Positions 8,930-17,082 of a DNA stretch of 64,000 bases are shown here, in pieces; positions within the stretch are counted from its first letter, which is position 1; the number at the start of each line of letters is the position of its first letter. Origin of the DNA: Deltaproteobacteria bacterium (GTDB lineage: Bacteria > UBA10199 > GCA-002796325 > JACPFF01); assembly GCA_016210045.1 (NCBI GenBank), contig JACQUX010000022.1, positions 20,575-84,574 of the forward strand, written 5' to 3'. Under the pieces are notes generated by a model that saw only the letters and a list, made by a program, of their open reading frames with translations, searched no databases and had not been told where the DNA came from. Made by a program: the position numbers and the translations under genes.

Positions 8930-9391
8930 CTACGACCAGCGCGTGAGCAACGTGACCAGCACCCACGTACCGGCACCGGCGGCGAGATCATCGGCGACGA
9001 TACCGAGGCCACCCGGCAGGCGTTCGAAGCGGCGGATCGGCCACGGCTTGAAGACATCGAGCAACCGAAACCCGAAGAACGCAATCAATATGGTCGCCCA
9101 CGTCCATGGTTGTCCCCACATGGCGAGGAAGATCCCGGCGATTTCGTCGACCACAATGGTCGATGGGTCCTCCGGATTATCGAATGCGTGACGCGCAACT
9201 TCTGCCGACCAGATCGCCACCGCGATCACGACCAATACGAGCAACAGACTCCACCATCCGGTCACGCCGCGGCAACACCACGCCAACAGCAAGGCCACGG
9301 CTGAGGCCGCCGTCCCCGGAGCGATCGGCGCATAGCCGGAGCCGAAGCCGGTCGCAATCCAGTGAGCAATTTGATTGCTTGTTCGTCGCAT
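8930..9391 (-). CDS. pgpA: Phosphatidylglycerophosphatase A
   Basis: This 153-residue membrane protein has several hydrophobic segments and the PgpA signatures GSGYAPIAPGTAASA, VVDEIAGIFLAM, and FRLLDVFKPWPIRRFERLPGGLGIVADD. It removes the terminal phosphate from phosphatidylglycerophosphate in the inner membrane, the last step of phosphatidylglycerol synthesis. A GAGGA ribosome site stands just before the ATG at 9391. It is the first gene of the pgpA-cinA-thpR-recA cluster; 142 bases separate it from cinA and hold no other gene. Confidence 0.95.
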   Translation of the reverse strand: MRRTSNQIAHWIATGFGSGYAPIAPGTAASAVALLLAWCCRGVTGWWSLLLVLVVIAVAIWSAEVARHAFDNPEDPSTIVVDEIAGIFLAMWGQPWTWATILIAFFGFRLLDVFKPWPIRRFERLPGGLGIVADDLAAGAGTWVLVTLLTRWS

Positions 9392-9405
9392 ACTTCCTCA
9401 TTCAC

Positions 9406-9475
9406 GTGACTGGTGGTTAGTGATCGGACCAAGTGAGCCCCTTTGCCCAGTCACCAGCCACTAGCCACCAGTCAC
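9406..9475. repeat. Imperfect inverted repeat between two genes
   Basis: GTGACTGGTGGTTAGTG at 9406-9422 pairs with CACTAGCCACCAGTCAC at 9459-9475, with one mismatch in 17 and a 36-base loop. It lies directly after the stop of the exported-protein gene and before the pgpA ribosome site. It may act as a transcript-end hairpin or be a dispersed repeat; no T-run follows. Confidence 0.7.
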
Positions 9476-9479
9476 CCAT

Positions 9480-10034
9480 TCATCGCCACTGCAGCGTGGA
9501 TCGCGCCAAGACCCCATACAGCGAAAGGCGCAACGGCGGCGACACGGCCGCGGGGAAGCGGACGATATAGGTCTTCGACCAGCGAGTAATAAACGGGAAG
9601 AGCCGCCGGTCGACGCCGCTGATCGGCAATTCCGATAGACTGTCCGGCGCATGCCGCCGTCCTTGGTCGTCGACTAATTCCAACCGCCACTCGCCGTTTT
9701 TCAAATCCCCCGCTTCTTTCGGAATAAAGACACTCAAATAAAACGCGGTCCCAGTGCTGTACCACTCCGACGGCAACCCGACGGCCTCGTCGTCGCCGAG
9801 ATGGCGCAACGCCGCCTCGCGCTCCACCCGCGCCTCGCGCAGCGCCGGGGTGAGCAGCACTGCGTCCCACACCAATTCGGAATGCATCGAATCGAAGTTA
9901 AAAAATTCACCCCGCCGATGATGCTGCCGCAACGTCTTCCGATACGAGGCCATCGCCTCCGTACACACCGTGAGCGCAACGAGCACGCCGAACACCACAC
10001 ACCAGCCTCGCAACTTTCCCTGGTCCCTGTTCAT
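9480..10034 (-). CDS. Exported protein of unknown function
   Basis: The 184-residue product has an N-terminal hydrophobic segment (WCVVFGVLVALTVCTEAMA) that reads as a signal peptide ending at AMA. The mature part is mixed alpha/beta with no catalytic motif I recognise. The stretch LVWDAVLLTPALREARVEREAALRHL and the later FYLSVFIPKEAGDLKNGEW suggest a small beta-rich fold exposed in the periplasm. A 125-bp palindrome sits just upstream. No family name is offered. Confidence 0.6.
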   Translation of the reverse strand: MNRDQGKLRGWCVVFGVLVALTVCTEAMASYRKTLRQHHRRGEFFNFDSMHSELVWDAVLLTPALREARVEREAALRHLGDDEAVGLPSEWYSTGTAFYLSVFIPKEAGDLKNGEWRLELVDDQGRRHAPDSLSELPISGVDRRLFPFITRWSKTYIVRFPAAVSPPLRLSLYGVLARSTLQWR

Positions 10035-10062
10035 AGGGGCACCTCAAAGAATTCATTTTGTT

Positions 10063-10187
10063 GGGAACCTCGAAGAATGCCCCAGATGCTAGGCGCCCGC
10101 GGAGCCGCGACCGGAGCGTACGTAGTTGTACGTGAGGATCGCGGCTCCGCGGGCAACGACGCAGATGGGGTATTATCCGAGGTTCCC
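10063..10187. mobile_element. MITE-like 125-bp imperfect palindrome
   Basis: The ends are GGGAACCTCG at 10063 and CGAGGTTCCC ending at 10187. The inner arms GCCCGCGGAGCCGCGA (10095-10110) and TCGCGGCTCCGCGGGC (10139-10154) are perfect complements, and CGTAC/GTACG pairs at the tip. Intermediate stretches (AATGCCCCA and TGGGGTATT) pair imperfectly. It has no coding capacity, which fits a miniature inverted-repeat element or a large REP-type unit. The right end lies inside the neighbouring hydrolase gene. No target-site duplication was identified. Confidence 0.65.
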
Positions 10188-11141
10188 ATGTCCCGTCCAC
10201 CGTTCTCCACGCCCCAGCGTATAGCTCCGCGGCGCCGCCACTGCGGCCTCGTCCGCCGACTCCGGTCGCGCCTCCGCGGCAGGCGAAGTCTGGAGCAACT
10301 CGGTCAACCACTCCTCGACATCGGCGAACACCGCCGCGCGCTTTACTTCATTAAAGATCTCGTGTTGCATCCCCTCGTAAATTTTCAATCGTTTGCGCGT
10401 GACCGGCACGCGCCGAAAAAACCGCCGCGTCGCCTCCGGATCGCAGATCCGGTCATCCCCCGCGTGCAAAAAGAGCGCGGGGATATGAATGCGCGACGCC
10501 AACGCCATCACGACATCGAGGTTGCGCATGATTTCGCGTGCCGCATGCAGCGTCAGCGTCCGGCAGATCCGCGGATCCTGTTCGAACGCGCGCACGACGT
10601 CCGGATCGTTCGAGAGCCAGCGCGGGTCGATGTTATTGCCGACGCGCAGCCGCGGCGCGATTCGATAGAGTTGTTCCCCGCACAACCGTTTCCACCACGC
10701 CAGTTTCATTTTGAGCGCGATGTTCGGCGAGCTGACGATCAGGCCTCGCAGCCCTTTGGCGTAGCGCACCACGAAATTGAGCGCCAACTGCCCGCCAAAA
10801 CTATGGCCGACGAGGATCACGGGCACGCCCGGATGCGATTCCTTGGTAAATTGGACGAATTGGGCCAAGTCGCTCAGCAGGTCTTGCACGTGATCGAAAT
10901 GGCCGCGCGGCCCATCGGATTGGCCATGTCCGCGCTGGTCGTACAACGCCACGCCGAAGCCGCGCGCTACGCAGTGCCGCACCAGCGCACCGTAGCGCCC
11001 GCTATGTTCCGCGAGGCCGTGCACCACGACCAGCATCGCCCGCGGCGCGCGCGGGACCCACCATTCATAATAGAGGCGCAATCCGGAATTGACGGCGAAC
11101 GAGGAGAGGGTCCCGCTGACCGGGACCGGGACGATCGTCAC
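10173..11141 (-). CDS. Alpha/beta hydrolase, monoacylglycerol lipase-like
   Basis: A 322-residue serine hydrolase of the lysophospholipase/monoacylglycerol lipase group. The oxyanion region is [10 protein letters not shown], nucleophile Ser114 lies in VGHSFGG, the acid is in [13 protein letters not shown] and the histidine in GMQHEIFNE. It probably hydrolyses ester bonds of lipids; the substrate is unknown. I start it at the GTG at 11141, which overlaps the dnaJ stop as GTGA and has an AAGGAA ribosome site; an upstream in-frame start at 11225 is possible but would run inside dnaJ. The last residues and the stop codon are encoded by the palindromic element, so the original C-terminus may have been altered. 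Confidence 0.85.
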   Translation of the reverse strand: MTIVPVPVSGTLSSFAVNSGLRLYYEWWVPRAPRAMLVVVHGLAEHSGRYGALVRHCVARGFGVALYDQRGHGQSDGPRGHFDHVQDLLSDLAQFVQFTKESHPGVPVILVGHSFGGQLALNFVVRYAKGLRGLIVSSPNIALKMKLAWWKRLCGEQLYRIAPRLRVGNNIDPRWLSNDPDVVRAFEQDPRICRTLTLHAAREIMRNLDVVMALASRIHIPALFLHAGDDRICDPEATRRFFRRVPVTRKRLKIYEGMQHEIFNEVKRAAVFADVEEWLTELLQTSPAAEARPESADEAAVAAPRSYTLGRGERWTGHGNLG

Positions 11142-12199
11142 GGCAGTTCCTTGCGGAGTTCCTCGAGGAGTTGGCGCGCTCGCTTGGAGAGTCGCTTCGG
11201 CGTCCGCACTACGATCTCGATACATTGATCACCCTTCCGCCCGGTGCGCACGTTCGGCATCCCCTGCCCTTTGATTCGCAATACGGCGCCAGCGTCGGTT
11301 CCCGCGGCGACATCCAGCTCGTGAGTTCCATATAATGTCGGCACAGTCAATCGGGTTCCCATCATCGTGTCGACGACCGAGAGGTCCAAGCGATGCCACA
11401 GGTCGTCGCCGCGCCGCTCGAAATTCGCATGCGCGGCCACTTGCAACGTCACGTACAAATCGCCCGGCGGTCCGCCATTCAGTCCCGCCTCGCCTTCGCC
11501 GCGCAACACTAACTGCATTTGGTCTTCCACACCGGGCGGCACTTTGATGTTCAATTTCCGCTTGGTCCGCACCACGCCGCGCCCGCGACATTCTCCGCAC
11601 GGATCGGTGATCCGCCACCCCTCGCCGCGGCATTGCGCACAAGTGGCCTGCAGATAAAAAAACCCTTGGCGCGTCGTGACCTGTCCGCTGCCATCGCACG
11701 CACTACACGGCGTGCGACCCTTCGGCCCGGCGCCACTCCCCTTGCATTGGGCGCAATGGGCCGTCTTGTCGATCATTAATTCGCGCTCCACGCCGTGCGC
11801 GGCCTCTTCCAGCGTTACTTTGAGCGCCGCCTCCAAATGCGATCCCGCCCGCGCGCGAGGCCCTCGCGCCCCTTGCCGGGCGCCCCCGAACCCGGCACCG
11901 CCGAACAGCTCTTCGAATAAATCGCCGAAGGACGAGAAGACCTCATCGACGCCATGGAACCCTTCGAAGCCGCGCCCTTGCAGCCCTTGGTGTCCATATT
12001 GGTCATAAATCCGCCGCTTCTCCGCGTCGCTCAGGACTTCGTAGGCCTCAGAGGCCTCTTTGAATTTTTCTTCGGCGCTATGATCGCCAGGATTGCGATC
12101 GGGGTGAAACTGCAAGGCCAACTTGCGGTATGCTTTCTTGATCTCGTTGTCATCGGCGCTCCGTTGGAGACCGAGTACGTCGTAGTAATCACGCTTCAT
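11138..12199 (-). CDS. dnaJ: Chaperone protein DnaJ
   Basis: A complete 353-residue type I J-protein, cochaperone of DnaK. The J domain has HPD at residues 32-34. It is followed by a Gly/Phe-rich linker, four zinc-binding repeats ([32 protein letters not shown]) and the substrate-binding C-terminal domain. The ATG at 12199 gives the usual [10 protein letters not shown] start. The gene is divergent from the TSP3 gene and coupled at its end to the hydrolase. No dnaK or grpE is in the window, so dnaJ stands apart from them here. The final domain is slightly short. Confidence 0.96.
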   Translation of the reverse strand: MKRDYYDVLGLQRSADDNEIKKAYRKLALQFHPDRNPGDHSAEEKFKEASEAYEVLSDAEKRRIYDQYGHQGLQGRGFEGFHGVDEVFSSFGDLFEELFGGAGFGGARQGARGPRARAGSHLEAALKVTLEEAAHGVERELMIDKTAHCAQCKGSGAGPKGRTPCSACDGSGQVTTRQGFFYLQATCAQCRGEGWRITDPCGECRGRGVVRTKRKLNIKVPPGVEDQMQLVLRGEGEAGLNGGPPGDLYVTLQVAAHANFERRGDDLWHRLDLSVVDTMMGTRLTVPTLYGTHELDVAAGTDAGAVLRIKGQGMPNVRTGRKGDQCIEIVVRTPKRLSKRARQLLEELRKELP

Positions 12200-12208
12200 G
12201 ATCGGCGC

Positions 12209-12238
12209 ACTACATAAAGTCTTTCCTATAAATGTCAA
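12209..12238 (-). promoter_or_regulatory. Putative dnaJ promoter
   Basis: On the minus strand TTGACA at 12238-12233 is followed after 18 bases by TGTAGT at 12214-12209, ten bases before the dnaJ start codon. The -35 is perfect and the -10 is weak. The short leader would leave little room for a ribosome site, so this is tentative. No CIRCE element was seen. Confidence 0.35.
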
Positions 12239-12256
12239 CGTTCGAGCCCGAAAATG

Positions 12257-12285
12257 TTGACACTGAATAAAAACATCGGCATAAC
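12257..12285 (+). promoter_or_regulatory. Putative sigma-70 promoter of the TSP3 gene
   Basis: TTGACA at 12257-12262 is followed after exactly 17 bases by CATAAC at 12280-12285. This would start a transcript near 12292, and a GGGGAGA ribosome site then precedes the ATG at 12310. The AT-rich spacer also fits. Confidence 0.55.
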
Positions 12286-12309
12286 TGCGCTGAATCTCGG
12301 GGAGAATTC

Positions 12310-13665
12310 ATGAAAACACCTAACGCACCGTTCGGCATGCGCCTTGCTACCTTATCTATAGCAATCGCAGCCCTGTTGTTCTTTTCTCCGACCCAAGCCG
12401 GCGGCCCGGCCGATCAAGACGGCGACGGCATTGCGGACACCACCGACAACTGCCCGACGGTCGCCAATCCGATACAAACGGACAGCGACGGCGACGGCAG
12501 CGGCGACGCCTGCCAACCTCCCGACAGCGACGGCGACGGCGTCGTCGATCCGGTCGACAACTGCCCGACCACCGGCAACGCCGATCAAACCAATTCCGAT
12601 AGCGACGCGTTCGGCAACGTCTGCGATCCCGACGACGACGGCGACGGCATCGCGGACGGAACCGACAACTGCGTACTGCTCGCGAACGCCGAACAAGTCG
12701 ACACCGACGCGGACACGCTCGGCGATGCCTGCGATCTCGACGACGACGCCGACGGCGTCCCGGACAACGTCGACAATTGCCGCGTCAATGCCAACGCGAG
12801 TCAGCTCGATCCCGACGCCGATGGGATCGGCAATCCCTGCGACACCGACGACGACGGCGACGGCGTCGCGGACGCCAGCGACAACTGTCCGCTCGCAGCC
12901 AATGCGGCCCAAACCGACACCGACGCGAACGGCTCCGGCGACAGCTGCGAGGCCGATGACGACAACGACGGCGTCCTCGATACCACCGACAACTGCCCAC
13001 TGACCTTCAACATCAGCCAAGCCAACTTCGACGGCGACGCCACCGGCGACGACTGCGACGACGACGACGACGGCGACAGTGTCTCCGACACCACCGACAA
13101 CTGCCTCGGCCTCGCGAATCCGGATCAGGCGGACCAAGACGGCGATAACAACGGCAACGCGTGCGACGCCGACGACGACGGCGACACATTCGCGGATGGC
13201 GCCGACAACTGCCCGACGACGGCCAATCCGAGCCAGCTCGATAGCGACCTCGACGGCGGTGGCGACGCCTGCGACACCGACATTGACGGCGACGCCCTGG
13301 TCAACGGCAGCGACAACTGTCCCGCGAATGCGAACGCCGACCAAGCGGATCAAGATGCCGACCACATCGGCGATTTGTGCGACCCCGACCGCGACGGCGA
13401 CAGTATCGAAAATATCAGCGACAACTGCCCGCTCGCCGCCAACGTCGAACAAGTCGACACCGACGACGACGGCTCCGGCGATGTCTGCGACACCACGCCG
13501 GGCGCCCCGACCGAATCGCCCCCACCACCGACCGCCACCCCCGCTGCGGTCGGCGACTCCACCGACGACACCGACACTGGCGAAGTCACCGACGCCAGCG
13601 GCGACGGCGTCGTCGTGCCGTCCTCAGTGACCGGCGGCACCGGCTGCTCGTTGATTATTCGGTAA
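12310..13665 (+). CDS. Secreted thrombospondin type-3 repeat, calcium-binding protein
   Basis: The 451-residue product has a signal peptide (core LATLSIAIAALLFFS, cleavage near TQA) and then ten or so Asp-rich repeats of the TSP3 type, each built as DxDGDGxxDxxDNCPxxxN with paired cysteines. These repeats bind many Ca ions and form a rigid stalk outside the cell. After the repeats comes a Pro/Thr-rich linker, and the protein ends GGTGCSLIIR with a lone Cys close to the end. That tail recalls the short Gly-Cys C-terminal ends of some surface-sorted deltaproteobacterial proteins; sorting is inference. The Asp codons make the DNA repetitive. Confidence 0.88.
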   Translation: MKTPNAPFGMRLATLSIAIAALLFFSPTQAGGPADQDGDGIADTTDNCPTVANPIQTDSDGDGSGDACQPPDSDGDGVVDPVDNCPTTGNADQTNSDSDAFGNVCDPDDDGDGIADGTDNCVLLANAEQVDTDADTLGDACDLDDDADGVPDNVDNCRVNANASQLDPDADGIGNPCDTDDDGDGVADASDNCPLAANAAQTDTDANGSGDSCEADDDNDGVLDTTDNCPLTFNISQANFDGDATGDDCDDDDDGDSVSDTTDNCLGLANPDQADQDGDNNGNACDADDDGDTFADGADNCPTTANPSQLDSDLDGGGDACDTDIDGDALVNGSDNCPANANADQADQDADHIGDLCDPDRDGDSIENISDNCPLAANVEQVDTDDDGSGDVCDTTPGAPTESPPPPTATPAAVGDSTDDTDTGEVTDASGDGVVVPSSVTGGTGCSLIIR

Positions 13666-13692
13666 GGCTACAGAACGGCACTGCCGGATGCG

Positions 13693-15006
13693 CTACTGCT
13701 GAATTGTAGGCAACTTTACCCGCTGCTGCGCCGTTTCGAGATATTGATAGGCATTCCCATACTGCGGGTCCACTTCAAGCGCCGTGCGAAAGACATTCAC
13801 AGCCTCTGCGAGTCGGTCTGCAGACATCAGGCCCAGGCCTAAGTTCACCCACCCCACGACGTACGACGGATCCGCAATAGTGGCGTGGCTGGACGCCTCT
13901 ATCGCGGCCATAGGCTTGCTCATGCGGACATAGAGATCTCCCAAACCGGCCCATGCCGCGACGCTCCTGGGGTCGTACTGGAGAGCCGCCCGATAATCGA
14001 GCTCCGCTTCCTCAAACCGCTCCAGGCGCACGCATGTGATCGCACGATGGATGTGGCTGGAAGGGTCGGTCGGATCGATCGCGATGGCCCGATCATACTC
14101 TTGCAAGGCGGCGCCCCACTCGCCTTGATCGTCCAACCCGGAACCACGACGGTAGTGATAGTCGGCGATAGAACGCCGCCATGGATCGGCAACCAGGTAA
14201 GTGGCCGGCTTCGGGACTCGATAGCCGATCGCAGCGGGATCCCAGATGCTGAGCCCATCGGCCGTCCGCACTTGGAGAAAGACGTGGCCCAAGACTTGGT
14301 CAGCCGGCACTCCAAGCATTTGTCGCGTCTCCGGTGTTAACGCAATGTTGCTGATATCGACGAATTCGATCGTAGCGTCGGGGCCGGAATAGACGGCAAG
14401 GGCACTCGTGGCGAGCGTGAGGGCCTGGTTGGCGATATCAACACAATTTCCTAGTTTGTCTAACGTGGGCGGCACTGTCTGGCAGGCCGTCACGGTTGTG
14501 TCGACCGTTAATCCCATCTCGGCTCCGTCATGTGAGCCAACCGGACGACGGAGACACGCACCACCTTCCTGCCACGCGGCAAGACTCATGTGATAGAGTT
14601 CAGAAAAGACTCGAGCATCCCGGTGAGTGACTTGTCGAAGTAAGTCAGTGACCCGATCCAGGTATGCCGTGTTTTTGATATGAAAGGCGGGATTCCAATC
14701 GAGTTGTACAATCATCGCGGCCAGCGTATTTCGTTGCCGACGAGCGTGCTCAACGCGCGCGCCATCCCTCGCCAGACCTGCCCGTACCGCTTCGACCGTG
14801 TGCTGTCGATATTCTGCCAAAATCCCTTGTGTGATTTCGATAGGCCCCAGGGCATGATCACTCGGCCGATCCGTCGTACTAGCGCTGTTTAAGATGTCGC
14901 CACTATCGAGTGCCACCAACTCGGCTGCCGACTTCGCGGCCAACCATGGCCCAACGAGGGCGTCGGAGTTTATCGGAATCTGAATATCGTAGCCACGAAC
15001 TTTCAT
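13693..15006 (-). CDS. Transglutaminase-like plus TPR protein
   Basis: This 437-residue protein has no signal peptide. The middle holds an apparent transglutaminase-like triad: Cys188 in LGNCVDIANQAL, His241 in LGHVFLQVR and Asp256 in IWDPAAIGY. From about residue 280 to the end there are TPR units (WGAALQEYDRAIAIDPTD, FEEAELDYRAALQYDP, LAEAVNVFRTALEVDP). The same fusion of a papain-fold peptidase or transglutaminase core with TPRs is known in SirB1-type proteins, but I would not assign an activity. The ATG at 15006 was chosen because the upstream extension is not protein-like. It converges with the TSP3 gene, with 27 bases between the stops. Confidence 0.7.
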   Translation of the reverse strand: MKVRGYDIQIPINSDALVGPWLAAKSAAELVALDSGDILNSASTTDRPSDHALGPIEITQGILAEYRQHTVEAVRAGLARDGARVEHARRQRNTLAAMIVQLDWNPAFHIKNTAYLDRVTDLLRQVTHRDARVFSELYHMSLAAWQEGGACLRRPVGSHDGAEMGLTVDTTVTACQTVPPTLDKLGNCVDIANQALTLATSALAVYSGPDATIEFVDISNIALTPETRQMLGVPADQVLGHVFLQVRTADGLSIWDPAAIGYRVPKPATYLVADPWRRSIADYHYRRGSGLDDQGEWGAALQEYDRAIAIDPTDPSSHIHRAITCVRLERFEEAELDYRAALQYDPRSVAAWAGLGDLYVRMSKPMAAIEASSHATIADPSYVVGWVNLGLGLMSADRLAEAVNVFRTALEVDPQYGNAYQYLETAQQRVKLPTIQQ

Positions 15007-15066
15007 GCGTCCATCCGTCCGATCTCTTACCATAGTATCGGCCGCTCACACGAAATGTTGCGTAAC

Positions 15067-15101
15067 AAAAAGCCCGGAGCTGGACATGTCCAGCCCCGGG
15101 C
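15067..15101 (-). terminator. Rho-independent terminator
   Basis: On the minus strand the hairpin GCCCGGGGCTGGAC / GTCCAGCTCCGGGC (15101-15072, one internal mismatch) is followed by TTTTT at 15071-15067. It lies 32 bases after the stop of the Gly-rich exported protein gene and should end its transcript. Confidence 0.85.
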
Positions 15102-15132
15102 GTTACCGCACTATTCATCACCGGTCGGTGCG

Positions 15133-16965
15133 CTATTCAGTCGGCGCCGCACTCCCACCCGTCACTGGCGTCTTCGTATTGGTGCGCTGGAGCGGTTGGA
15201 GCGGTGGCATGGCCTGCTGCGGCACCGCCATCTGCTGCGCCGGGGTCGCCTGCACCGGCATGGCACCTTGCATGTCAGGGCCGACGTCCGGCAAGAATGG
15301 AACAATCTTTGACCAATCCAGCGCCCACGCCGGGGCCTTGCAACTCGCCGCGTCACAGATTGTGCCCCCGTCGGGCCCCATTTCGCACTTACAGCAGACC
15401 TCCCCACCCACTCCCATCGCGACCATTCCTTCCATCTGACACTCCATCTCCGGGCTGGGTGGCGCCGGCAGATCGCCGTAGATGTCTTCCTTGTAGACGT
15501 ATTTCATCACGGCATATGTCCCGCCCACTCCGCAATAACTGGCCGCGGCCATCGCATTGGCCGTGCAGATCGGTGCGGCCGCTCCAGCGCCATCTACCCC
15601 GGTGCCCCCATCTTGCACTCCTGATTTGGCACCCACTTTCTTTTTCAACTCGTCCGCTTTCCCCTTCAGATCCACAATTTCTTTTTCTGTTTTTTTGGCT
15701 TCTTCCTTCGTGGCCTTATTGCCGGATGCCGCAGCCGCTGCACCCCCCTGCTCCTGCGCCTTAACATTCAAGGCTGTAGCCGCCTCCTGCTGCGCTCCCG
15801 CTTCCTTCAGATTCGCCACCAATTCCTTCTTCTCTTTAGCGGCCTCTCCGTACGCCGGTACATTCCCGAGCGCGTCATTGAACAAATCCAGGGCATCCTT
15901 CGCCTCCTCATATGTCGCATTGGTCTGCTGCAACAATTCAAAGGCGTTCTTGCTGTTTTTTCCCGGCAAGTCCATCAACCAGCCTTTGTCATAGGTCCCT
16001 TCACCACAAATCTGCGCCAAACCATTCGCCGCACCCTGACCGCCACCACCCGCCGGTGGCCCCTTGGGACCAAACATCGTCCCTTCCGCTTTGCCGCCGC
16101 TACCTCCACCTCCACCTTCTCCACCCGCGAACGCAACGCCGCCATTGCCCGCCGTCGTCTGCCCGCCCGTTGGCCCACTGCCGCCGCTCAATCCGACGAC
16201 CTCTGTCTGCCAGCCGCGCCCACAGGCGGCACCATCGACGTTGACACCACTCGCCTTCAATTTCCCGAGAGCCGTCTCCACCATTTTTTGACCGCCACTC
16301 TGCGGACCATCGCCTTCCATCGCCGTCAAATTGGGAAGTTCCGCAGGTTGCGAAGCCCCCATCCCAAGTTTTTCCTCGAGCGCGCCTTTCTTCTCCGCTA
16401 ACTTCTGTAAATAGGCCTCCGCAATGAGCTCCTGATTTGTTCCGGCCGCCAGTTCGGCCGCTGCCGTGAGTGTCGGCCCCCCCACATTACCGACCAGGTC
16501 GGTCATCGCCACGCCATGCCCCGCCGCAATCACCTTACCGTCCGACCACCCAACGGTCATCGCATTCACGCCCGCACGCGCCTCCGTCATGGAAAAGAAC
16601 TCCTTCGTGACATCCCACGCCATCTCCGTCATCTTGCCGTCTCGCTTGAGGACCACGGCGTCCAGAAAAAAGCCATAGTCATACCGAATGGCTTGCGAGG
16701 CACATTCCTCGGCACTGTATTCCGATAAACCGACTTTTGCGCGGTGGGTGTTGATGACCGCGCAGATGATATCAAAAGCGTCGGGCGCCTGCGTCGGCTG
16801 AAGCGGCGACTTGGTACTCGTTTTGGGTTGTTTCGTAAGCTTCGACTTGGCCTGCTGCACCATGGTCCAAGCGCCTTTTGACGGCTTCGGAGCACTCACG
16901 CCGTACACGATACCGGGTAACACGCTCAGACCCAGCATCACCGCCAACCATTTCCTGGTACGCAT
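15133..16965 (-). CDS. Large exported Gly/Ala-rich protein of unknown function
   Basis: A 610-residue product with a signal peptide (WLAVMLGLSVLPGIVYG). A first folded part of about 200 residues contains DIICAVINTHRAKVGLSEYSAEECASQA. A Gly-rich low-complexity stretch follows around residue 265-310, then a charged coiled coil (KKTEKEIVDLKGKADELKKKVG), a Cys-rich segment with the pairs EVCCKCEMGPDGGTICDAASC, and a Pro/Gln-rich end. The cysteines suggest disulfides outside the cytoplasm. I recognise no family. It is followed by a strong terminator, so it is probably transcribed alone, and the 117 bases upstream show no clear promoter. Confidence 0.65.
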   Translation of the reverse strand: MRTRKWLAVMLGLSVLPGIVYGVSAPKPSKGAWTMVQQAKSKLTKQPKTSTKSPLQPTQAPDAFDIICAVINTHRAKVGLSEYSAEECASQAIRYDYGFFLDAVVLKRDGKMTEMAWDVTKEFFSMTEARAGVNAMTVGWSDGKVIAAGHGVAMTDLVGNVGGPTLTAAAELAAGTNQELIAEAYLQKLAEKKGALEEKLGMGASQPAELPNLTAMEGDGPQSGGQKMVETALGKLKASGVNVDGAACGRGWQTEVVGLSGGSGPTGGQTTAGNGGVAFAGGEGGGGGSGGKAEGTMFGPKGPPAGGGGQGAANGLAQICGEGTYDKGWLMDLPGKNSKNAFELLQQTNATYEEAKDALDLFNDALGNVPAYGEAAKEKKELVANLKEAGAQQEAATALNVKAQEQGGAAAAASGNKATKEEAKKTEKEIVDLKGKADELKKKVGAKSGVQDGGTGVDGAGAAAPICTANAMAAASYCGVGGTYAVMKYVYKEDIYGDLPAPPSPEMECQMEGMVAMGVGGEVCCKCEMGPDGGTICDAASCKAPAWALDWSKIVPFLPDVGPDMQGAMPVQATPAQQMAVPQQAMPPLQPLQRTNTKTPVTGGSAAPTE

Positions 16966-17082
16966 CGTTGCCCCCTACGCATTCCACGGTTGCATGTCAC
17001 GTTACGGACAGGTCCACACCCCAAGTAGTTCAATCTGACGGACTTGTGCTTAAAGAGCTTCTCACAAATTATCACAAAGTGT

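Noticed and set aside
9801..11228. 475-codon open frame on the plus strand
   Set aside because: It is antisense to the hydrolase and the exported protein and passes through the palindrome. No ribosome site or motif.
12352..13452. 366-codon frame on the minus strand with Val-rich repeats
   Set aside because: It is the reverse complement of the TSP3 Asp repeats; the sense product is clear.
12420..13500. CRISPR-like spaced DNA repeats
   Set aside because: The periodicity is that of coding TSP3 repeats. There are no identical repeats with unique spacers.
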